Source of the DNA: Cudoniella acicularis
Taxonomy: Eukaryota; Ascomycota; Leotiomycetes; Helotiales; Helotiaceae
Reading direction: 5' to 3'
Length of the DNA stretch: 64,000 bases
Assembly (NCBI GenBank): GCA_013054445.1
Contig: JAAMPI010000012.1
Span: forward strand, 36,943-100,942
Below the pieces are notes generated by a model, which did no database searches, was not told where the DNA came from, and worked only from the letters and a program-made list of their open reading frames with translations. Shown here piece after piece: positions 10,426 to 19,400 of this stretch. Numbering within the stretch: position 1 is the first letter of the stretch; the number at the start of each line of letters is the position of its first letter. The position numbers and the translations under genes are program-made.

Positions 10426-12387
10426 CTTTGGAGTTGCGTCGATGTCCAGATCCAATTTCGCTGCTGGGACGCCCACCCCCGGATTTTGAGATGTCGTGGC
10501 AATTGCATCAATTTTAGATGTAAGGGTGCCAGTCTGTCAAAGAAATTCGACGTGACACGAGAAATAGGAGAAAACGAAGAATCTGTGAAATCTTTGCTGA
10601 TCAATTGAGGTGATGCATAAGCTTCAAAATCCATTGGCCGATTTCGCTGCATCCTAGAAATTTTCTTATCGGCCTGCCCTTGCGTCGATAAGGGTTCCAC
10701 GTGACCCAACCCCTTTACTCCCAGACTCCCCTAGGTGCTATGCGTACCTAGGAGCAAGTGCTATCTCCATATCTATCTCCAAGTTGAAGTAAGAATGAAA
10801 AGGTTCTTCCGGATATATAAGGTTGATAGAAACTGAAGCTTCGCCAATTATATCGTCTCTGCCCTCGAAATACTGATTGTGCGAATTCGGGACTTGGGTT
10901 TCTTGACGTATGACGAATCCTCTAGGATATATTGCTCTTGGGAAAGAATGAAGTAAAGAACAAGGCATAAATACGAAGATGGATCTTCATGCACAGAATA
11001 TGCATCTTCAAAACACCGAATGCTGAGGCACTCAATCCCTCAGGCATAGAAAATCCATTGGCTTTCCCCTACAATACAACAGCGACAAAAATCGCCATCG
11101 CTTCAATCCCCGAGATGGAACTTTCTTGGTGATGCAAACGCGTAAATGCGCTGCCTCAGCCTGCCTCCCGAATTCCCGAGCCTGAAAACGCCGAATCGCC
11201 AAATTTCCGGAACAGCACACTGGCATGAGAGCAGAGCCCACCAGGCCACCAATGCTACCTAAGTACCAGTATCCGTTCTGAACACTGGAAAAAAGGAAGC
11301 TCAAAGTGGGAAATGAAGCGAGGACTACCTCGCGAAGCAAACACCCCCCAAAAAACACTCCACAATATTCAAAGCCAAAACCGGAACAATTTACTTTCCA
11401 AGGGAGGTCGACTCGGCCCTCACTTCCACATCACAAGAGAGGAGGCAACCGCCTCTTCTTATTCCACAGAAAACATCATGCCATGCAGCACTGCGGGGGT
11501 TAGTGATACCGATTGCCTCGGCAGACGCCCCGAAAAAAGCAAATTTTCTGCATCTTCTGGAAAACATCAACTGTTATAATTCAGATCTTAGCTTCAGAAT
11601 GAGTGTTCTGCGTGTGGACCAGTAACAGTGCGCCTCGAGGTTTGTGGCGCTGGCTCAGGCGAGACATCTTCAAGGCGTTGCATAGGGGCTTCGAATCTAA
11701 TCCGACGTCGGATCTAAAAATATATGAGCTGTCGTGACTCCTATTCGCACAAATTTGACTTTGGCCTTTTACCCAACCTTGTTTTTATTATTCGAGAAAA
11801 ATCCGTTGTTCTTTCAGTCTTTCCCGTTGGCTAGGCAAAACGTTGAGACACTCAGAGTCAGTGGAGTTGTCAGAGCGCCCAAAGGTCAGGGATCTCTCCG
11901 ATATTTGCGAATTGGGGTCGCAGTCTTACTTTGACTGTGACCTGCGTCCTACATAAGCAGCCACCAGGTGGTTCAGGCTTATTTATTTTCCTACTCAAAA
12001 GTTGAGACCCACAGAACTGAACAAGCGCATGTTTTCGGGTATTACCAGTCTTTCATGCCGGGTTGTGGTTGATTTTTGATAGAGTGGTGGGTAGCGGACG
12101 AATTTAGAAGCCTTCTTGCTCCATAAGCATAAGCAACGTGGTGTCCGCAATTCAGAAAGTTAGGGAGATTTATTGGGAAAGTATTCATAACTTTGGCAGG
12201 TTCTTTGGCAGGTTTCATCCTGGGCTTGCTTTTGTGATTACTTTTTGCGATTTGAGACATTGCTGCTATTGGACGCCTTGAGGCGCCTCTTTGTACGACT
12301 TCGGATTCGATGGACGTCAATTTCTCTCTGCATCTACATCAATTACTTCTTCATGTTTACTCAAATCCATTTAAACAAAACTTTAAG
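10426..12387. other. Divergent intergenic region, no gene seen
   Basis: About 2 kb separates the starts of the carrier-like gene and the BAHD acyltransferase gene, which are transcribed away from each other. Scattered ORFs of 60-110 codons on both strands carry no recognisable motif. A CACGTG E-box occurs at 10698-10703. No transposon protein or tRNA was recognised. Confidence 0.5.
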
Positions 12388-13935
12388 ATGGAATATCAAG
12401 CACAGACTTTCTCGCTGCGCCCGGATATCCCCTTCGATGCTGAATACCCTCTTACAATCGTGGACGGCTTGATGCCACCAAGCAACGGCGCCTATCTCTT
12501 CATTTACGACACCACTGACGAGAAGCAAGATGCAGCAATCTACCAAAAGGATCTCGCCGATCGTCTGCAAAAGAGCCTCCGAAGTTTCATTCAGAACCCA
12601 GGCGAAAAGCTGAAAGGATACCCAGAGCTGCTTGGTTCCATTTGCGAAGACCCTTTGACAGCACGTGTGCATGTGAAAGTTATGAAATCTTCGGAAGTGA
12701 AATTCACAGTAGCTATCAGAAACGATATCTCATATCAAGATCTGAGGCCAGACTTGCAATTTCCAACAAATTGCGTTCCTTTGGAAATTTTTGCACCAGG
12801 GCTCGCAACAATTGTGCCGACTGATACGAAAGAGAGGCCTGCTTTCTGGGTTCGCTTGACGTTTGTCAAGGGAGGATTTGTGCTTATGGCAAACAAGCAT
12901 CACTTTCTTGTTGATGGGACTGGACTCGCAAAATTCATGCAAGAATGGTTCTTGAAAGCCAGGGAATTGAAATCGTCCGGCGAAAAAGATGTTTTGTCTT
13001 GCAAAATCGACAGAAATAAACACAACCAGAGGCTTCTGGATTTCGAAAAATACCCTACAACCCATCTCGCCCCTGGACTCAACTACAAAGTAGCCCCAGG
13101 AGCACGGAGGACGATGTATGGATGTCCTGATTTTGACTCAAACATCATTCTCTTTGTCAAAAGAGTAGTTGAATTCATCACCTATTGGTTTCCTTCTCTT
13201 CCACTCGGTACCAAAACTCAAATGTTCCACTTCAAGATGGAATCTTTGCAACAGTTGAAAGATATTGCAGAAAGCAAAGCCCCAACAAGGATATCTACCA
13301 ACGATAGCATGATGGCATTCATTTGGCGCTGCGTTACTCGGGCTCGACAAACCGGGATCGAAAACCCTCAAGGATCTTCGAAAATGCTCTTCATCGCTGA
13401 CTTCCGTAGTAGATTGGACCCACCTCTTCTGGCCAACTATTTTGGAAATGCCGTGCAATGCTTGCCTTCTTCGATGCCAATAGCAACCCTACTAGAGCCC
13501 ACCAAGGACTTTCTTGGTGTAACGGCAGCAGCACTCAGAGCAAGTCTCCAAAAGCTCGACACATCACTTGTGCGTTCTTCGGTGCAGTTCGTGGCCTCGC
13601 ATCAAAGAACCTCTGATGTCCAGGAGGACCTGAAAATCTTTCGAGGCCCGGACATTTTCACGACTTCGTGGGAGAACTTCTACCCATCAACAGAATCCCT
13701 TGAACTTGGAGTGGGCAAGTTCAGACGTGTTCGATGCCCGGGAAGACCCAGCTATGATGGGGGATACATTGTGATGCCTGCTTATGGACTCAGAGACGTC
13801 ACACCAGAGGATGACAAGAGCTACCCAGGTGGACTTGAAGTCTTGCTAGACTTAAGAAAGCCGCATATGGATGCGCTAATGACAGATTCTGAATGGCGGC
13901 AGTTTGTGACATGGCCGGGGAAGATTGAAAGTTAG
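12388..13935 (+). CDS. BAHD-family acyltransferase (trichothecene 3-O-acetyltransferase-like)
   Basis: This is an intronless CoA-dependent acyltransferase of the Transferase/BAHD superfamily (PF02458 type), predicted to acylate a hydroxyl or amine of a small molecule. The chosen start, ATG 12388, gives 515 aa, a usual family length; an in-frame ATG at 12310 would add 26 unconserved residues. The catalytic HxxxD is visible as HFLVD at residues 172-176, followed by GTGLAKFMQEW. The C-terminal structural motif corresponding to DFGWG is not well kept: around VGKFRRVRCPGRP only a loose equivalent is seen. Fungal members include trichothecene 3-O-acetyltransferases, which detoxify the producer's own toxin, but many are generic. 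There is no trichothecene synthase or cytochrome P450 nearby, so the substrate is unknown. A run of ten G begins at the last base of the stop codon. Confidence 0.85.
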   Translation: MEYQAQTFSLRPDIPFDAEYPLTIVDGLMPPSNGAYLFIYDTTDEKQDAAIYQKDLADRLQKSLRSFIQNPGEKLKGYPELLGSICEDPLTARVHVKVMKSSEVKFTVAIRNDISYQDLRPDLQFPTNCVPLEIFAPGLATIVPTDTKERPAFWVRLTFVKGGFVLMANKHHFLVDGTGLAKFMQEWFLKARELKSSGEKDVLSCKIDRNKHNQRLLDFEKYPTTHLAPGLNYKVAPGARRTMYGCPDFDSNIILFVKRVVEFITYWFPSLPLGTKTQMFHFKMESLQQLKDIAESKAPTRISTNDSMMAFIWRCVTRARQTGIENPQGSSKMLFIADFRSRLDPPLLANYFGNAVQCLPSSMPIATLLEPTKDFLGVTAAALRASLQKLDTSLVRSSVQFVASHQRTSDVQEDLKIFRGPDIFTTSWENFYPSTESLELGVGKFRRVRCPGRPSYDGGYIVMPAYGLRDVTPEDDKSYPGGLEVLLDLRKPHMDALMTDSEWRQFVTWPGKIES

Positions 13936-14387
13936 GGGGGGGGGTGGTTTTGGGCGCGCTAGAAGCCTTCAGATGTTAACTTGTTGAATAGAAATGCCTG
14001 CTGTTATTAGGTAGAGTAGTTCAAAAGAGCGATAGATGAGTTATCTCTTAAATTTGAGAGAATTCTCCAGGTGTTGTGAACTTGTGACGTGAAATTTAAG
14101 CCCGGGTGTTCAACGGCAAAATCTCGGACAAGATGGAATTCACCCCACTTCGAGCCCATGATGCTCTTCTTCATTGCTTTAACTTCGTCCTGCTAATGCA
14201 TCACGACATCTTCCTGTCAAGGTTTACATGCGGCAAGTTAGTAAATTCCAAGTCAGCGATAAATCCTGACATAGACCCACCTCACTCTGTATATAGAGCC
14301 CCCGCCCCTCTATAGACTGACTAGAAATTAGCCAAGATTCAATCATTGCCAGTCAATCAATCGTTTCTGTATTTTCCTAGCCCCAAG
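13936..14387. promoter_or_regulatory. Promoter region of the dehydrogenase gene
   Basis: This 452-bp spacer lies between two genes on the same strand. A TATA-like element (TATATAG) lies at 14289-14295, about 95 bp upstream of the start codon at 14388, and pyrimidine-rich sequence follows it. The poly-G tract at 13935-13944 sits at the left end. Confidence 0.4.
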
Positions 14388-15838
14388 ATGTCACCCACCA
14401 AAATCACCGCCAGTAATGGTACAGAGGGTATCGCTCCCTCCGGTCGCCAGTCTTACAAAATTGCCTTGATCCCTGGCGATGGTATTGGGATTGAAGTTAT
14501 CCAAGAGGGTAAAATAGTCCTGCAAAAGCTCGCCAAGAAACTCAATACCTTCGATCTGGTATTTGAGGATTTCGAATGGAGCAGCGCATATTATAAGAAG
14601 AATGGGAGGTATCTTCCAGATGATGCCCTGACGCAGGTGAAGAAGTTCAACGCAATTTTGTTTGGAGCTGTTGGCGCGCCTGGTAATCCATTACACCCAG
14701 TCCAGAAGCCACAATATCACTAAAAAATGTTGCTAGATGTACCCGACCACATATCACTATGGGGACTCCGACTCGCGCTCTGTCAGCCACTACAGCAATA
14801 TGCTAATGTTCGACCTACCCGCATACTTCGAGGGACCACCTCCCCCCTCAGGAATTGCAAAGTAGGAGATCTTGACTGGGTGATTATCAGGGAGAACTCC
14901 GAAGGAGAGTATGCTGGGCACGGTGGAACATCTGTAATTGATTAATTTCTTTACTTCGTCTAACTAACCCCGTGTTCCAAGTGATTAGGACCACTCGTTT
15001 TCTTGGCTTCTTTCGCCTCTACAAAGACTAGAAATCATAATGCTAATTTGTTGGCAGCACGCAGGGCAATCGTGGTCGGTAGCGACCGAAGTGTCAATTT
15101 TCACGAGACACGGGGTGGAAAGGATAATGCGATTCGCATTTGAGAAAGCTCGGAGTCGGCCACGGAAGAAGCTTACGGTAGTCACGAAGAGCAACGCGCA
15201 AAGAAACGGCATGGTCCTTTGGGACATGGTCGCTTCTGAAGTTGCGAGAGATTTTCCAGATGTTGAGGTTGACAAGGTATGCATATTCTACCTTCATTTG
15301 GGAACCAAGCTCTTAAAACATGCCTTCGAAGACTTAGGGTTGTCTTAAGAATACTCAACTCCTTAGCCCCTGATACTTCTCTGATTCTCTGAAGAGCTTG
15401 TACTAACTTGCTCGTAACAAGATGTTGGTGGACACAATGACAACGCGAATGGTTCTTAAGCCAGAGGGCATTGACACCATAGTTGCGACCAATCTACATG
15501 CTGATATCCTCTCAGATCTAGCTGCAGCTTTAGCAGGAAGTATTGGGATCGCTCCAACCTCCAATCTTGATCCAACAAGGGAGAACCCTTCGATGTTTGA
15601 ACCCATTCACGGGAGTGCGTTTGATATTACTGGTAAAGGCTTAGCGAACCCAGTGGCAACATTTTGGACGGCTGCGGAAATGCTAAGGTGGCTTGGGCAG
15701 CCAGCAGCGGCAGACTTGCTTATGCTGGCAGTGGAAAATGTCACTGAAAATGGGATCAAGACAAAAGATTTGGGTGGCTCTAGCAACACAGAGGAGGTAA
15801 CTAAAGCAGTCTGTGATGAGATAGAAAAGGTGGTTTGA
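14388..15838 (+). CDS. Tartrate/D-malate dehydrogenase-type NAD-dependent decarboxylating dehydrogenase
   Basis: This enzyme belongs to the isocitrate/isopropylmalate dehydrogenase superfamily. Four exons close in phase: 14388-14682, 14737-14933, 15058-15276 and 15422-15838 (375 aa). Visible features are the N-terminal IALIPGDGIGIEV, the substrate-loop segment VPDHISLWG, RENSEGEY, the Lys-containing VVTKSNAQRNGM, and the metal-binding and NAD-binding part TNLHADILSDLAAALAGSIG with FEPIHGSAFDI. The VPDHISLWG segment is typical of bacterial TtuC/DmlA (tartrate dehydrogenase, D-malate dehydrogenase) and not of LEU2-type 3-isopropylmalate dehydrogenase, so I prefer the former. The expected reaction is oxidation, with or without decarboxylation, of D-malate, tartrate or a related hydroxyacid using NAD+. 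There is no strong mitochondrial presequence. The gene follows the BAHD gene in the same direction. Confidence 0.85.
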
Positions 15839-16468
15839 AAATCCCAAGAAACAGGGAAAATGTCAATAGGCAGAAGCTAATGAACACATTCCTCGACAAA
15901 ATAGGTTATAAAACTCTCAATACCTCTGCTACTGTGACACATTATAAGAAAAAAAGTAGACTTATCCTAATCTAGCCTATCCTGTCATATTGACTATCGA
16001 ATTTTAGCACTTTTCACCTAGTACACTAGTAGCAGCTTCTTGTTTTTCGAGTGTTTTGTACGAGTTCACTCTACTACGCGCATAACTGTTGAGGAGATAG
16101 GCAAGCAAGAAGTAAACTCTTCATTGTGTGGGAGTGATTCCTAATTAGCCCTCACTCAAATATTGTCAGAAATTTTTTGCTTCCTTGACGATTGGAATGA
16201 GCTACAATTGCGAGGAGACAAAAGTGAGCCACGACACCAGACTGAATTCAGATCGAAGGTATTGTATGTATTCGAAAAAAAGTCCCAAGTCTACAAATTT
16301 CAGATCGTACTTTACAATCCCAACCTTCTTCTACAATCCCACCCAGTCCACCATAACGCCATCGTACGGCAGGATCGGATCAGATTGCGCCTATCAAAAC
16401 CCTAGATGCATCGCTCAAAGAACATGATCAGAATAGAACGTCGTGCAGTGCCGCGCCAAAATCACAAC
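15839..16468. other. Convergent intergenic region with a repeat remnant
   Basis: This 630-bp spacer lies between the stops of the dehydrogenase gene and SEC7. It contains copy A of a two-copy repeat (listed separately). The remainder holds no convincing coding sequence. Confidence 0.55.
15915..16063 (+). repeat. Degraded dispersed repeat, copy A
   Basis: This stretch is colinear with 36514-36657. Both begin with CTCTGCTACTGTG followed by a near-identical ACATTAT segment, share CCTAATCTA in the middle, and end with GTGTTTTGTA. The two copies are about 140 and 135 bp between these anchors. They differ by many substitutions and small indels, as expected of old non-coding mobile-element remnants. 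No ORF is present. The boundaries and the element class are unknown. Confidence 0.55.
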
Positions 16469-19400
16469 TCAGTCTTTCCGACTTGATCTTCTACTTCCAT
16501 GCTGTGTGCTAGTTGGCGAGATGGGAGGTCTCTCCGGCAAGCCTAGCTTTACTTCTCCGACACGCCTCAACATTGATTGCAGTGCCATTCTCACCTCAAC
16601 TCCCATATCCCTGTTCAGTAGATCCACGCCCAGTGGATAGAACACCTCGATATATTTGGTGAATCCTTCTAGAGGAAAATTTGTGTAACCCTCCATGACG
16701 TCCACGACGACAGGCCTCCATGCAATAATATTCCTCTGTTGCGCCTCTTCTTCTAGCTGTGTGAATCCCCGAATAATGTCCGCGCACAGTGGTACAAGAG
16801 CAGCCTCGGTATCGTCACGATTGCGTTTTCGCTCTTCACCTTCGTCATGGTACATCCGCAATAGGATGCTCACATAAGTCGCAGCACTACCACTCTCTTG
16901 CTTGAGGAGGTTCGGCGGTTGCTTCATAAATCCCTCACGCCAGAGACGCATACGAAGTTCTTTATTCTCGTTGAATTTCTTTGCGAATAGGAAACTCTTC
17001 TTGAGCAGTGCCATTAGACGCAGGAGCTCTGGGCTGGGAATTTGTGCGTAGACAGCTTCATTGGAGAATAGCTCGTTGACAGTTTCGATCATTAATAACT
17101 GCAATACACAACGAGTGATGATTTTGTTGAAGAAACGTCTTCGTGCCGCGGTGACAACCACTGGCTGCTGTTGGAGGCCTGACTGTGGTTTGTAGTCTTC
17201 CAAATCATTGGGAGATGATGTCGGTGTCTTTGCTTCATCATCGTTGATGCTATCAGTCTCTGATGTAGCAGTGCCGTTCGTCCCATTGATCTTCAACGAC
17301 TTCTCATCTGAGCCAGGCTCGTCTGTCGGAGTAACGCCATTTTCCAAGCCGTTTGTCGTACCAGATGCGGTGGCCGCAGAAAATAACTGATAGGCGGTAG
17401 TTCTCTCGAAAAGTTCCACGAATGCGCCAACGATTTTCGACCAATGTTCAGGTGTGAATTTAGTGACGTTTTGCAAGATAAGTTGCTGCAAACAATTGCT
17501 TCCAATTCGAGCGATTGTATCGTTTTCTTGGCAAATGCACAAAGCTAGAAGATCTAGGAACCTATCAAGCATATATTCCAAGGACTCGAAGTAGTGTGTG
17601 AAGAGTGTGATCATATTTCGAAGGGCCTGGATCATGGTAGTCGATAGCCAGACTGAGAGCTCTTCATGGTTAAGAACGTTTGACATCTCAGATTTGGATT
17701 TGAGTACCATGAAAATTGGATAGAGGAGTTGACGCCAGAGGATATCCCAAAAGTCCGTGGGAAAGTCGCCACCGTATTTTATAATTGAATCGAATAAGTA
17801 GTTCAGTGCATTTGATCTAACTTCCAAGTCCTCACCAGTCATCAAGACATCGTGGAACGCGAAGAGGACCGGGAACCAAAATGCTTCTTCTTGTGTTGTT
17901 CGGCTTGGCTGTTTAATTGCCGGGTCGGTTGTCTTCGCAGAGCCGTCAGAGTTCGCATTGGATCGTTGTGACAACGGGCATTCCGGTGTTTTAAGCATCT
18001 TTGGGATAATCGACTTCAAAGTTTCCATTGCTTGTAGGCCCTTCTTCTGGAACCTCATATTCTTTGAAAACTCAGTCAAACATACGATAAGGTCAGCAAA
18101 GGCTCCTTGAGAGATAACAACACCAAATCGCGTCTTGTAGACTTGATTGACATTCTCAAACGCGAGATTGACAATACTCTCGTATGGTTCCCGGGCAGCA
18201 ACAGTGAAAACGCCGAACATCGTTCTCCACCCGGAGCGAATATTCTCTCCGCGTGCTTGGATCATTTGAATGAGGCATCGGAGAGTCATATCCTTCACTG
18301 ATACAACATTGCTGTTTGACATGACATGCTCAAATGGTTTTAGGAAATCTTTCTGGAACTTGAAACCGGGCAATTCCTCAATCTCCATGAAGCGCATGGA
18401 AAGTTGTCTCAGCGAATCTAAGGCGAAAAAGACAACAGCGGTATTATTGTGGCAACCAACTCTGTTGAAATGCTCGCCGAGAACTACCCAGATATTGGTC
18501 CATTCGAACCTAACACGAGTCATGTTGTAGTAACTGATCTCGACAAGTTTCTGGAGGCTGTACGTCCGAGGGGATTCATTTGAGCCCGAAATCTTGATTT
18601 CCTCCCAGCTTACTTCAGTTAGAGCTCTCACAAAATGCACGATCGCATCCCCAGAAAGATGGGCTGTGTTGGTGAAAATTCGATCAACTGCCTTAATGAC
18701 CTCATCTGAGCGACTCTCCATCGCAATTTCCATCGAATAGCTCGTGCCTGTAGTGGTCGATCTTTGACGTGGGCGAGGAGCTCTTTGAGACTGGCTTGAT
18801 TTTCTTGAGCTGCCCGTATCTTGTCTTGAGGGAGGTACAATTCGAGCTTTCGACACGTCCGGTATTGAACCTTCATCAACGCCTTCAGAGATCAATTGTA
18901 ACCGATCAAGCTGGCTCACACACATCAGGATGTCGCGCCACGACTCTCTTAAAAGATTTCCCTCTGTCTGAGCAATCTCTAGAAGTATCTTGAGAGCTTC
19001 GACATTTTTCGCCATCATCTCTGTGGGGTTGTTCAGATTTGTTGCGTTTTTTAGAGCAGACACGAATGCTTCTCTAGCAGTGTCCAAATCGAAGAGACAT
19101 GAGATACGGACCGCAAGTTTCATGCCTTCCATGCAAAGCTTGATAATCTCAATGTTGTGGGCATTTTGCATCTGGCCCGAGAGACCAGAGAAGAATGACA
19201 TCCACGTTACGTCGAACATCGGACCAACATGCTTGAACGAAGTAGCCGGAATGAATTTGCTCGAACCAGATTTCGCGGCGTTCTTCCGTTCCTTCCTGTA
19301 CAGACTTTTGAAAAGCAACTCGGATCGCAGCGATATCTCCTCGGCGTGTTTTGTGTAGGCTTCGCGTTGCAAGTCTCGACCTACTGTTGCAAGCGCTTGT

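Noticed and set aside
11032..11358. Minus-strand 108-codon ORF in the 2-kb spacer
   Set aside because: It has no recognisable motif, no splice partners, and overlaps plus-strand frames of similar quality.
12388..15838. A secondary-metabolite cluster made of the BAHD enzyme and the dehydrogenase
   Set aside because: No core synthase, P450, transporter or linked regulator lies next to them; two tandem metabolic genes are not enough to claim a cluster.
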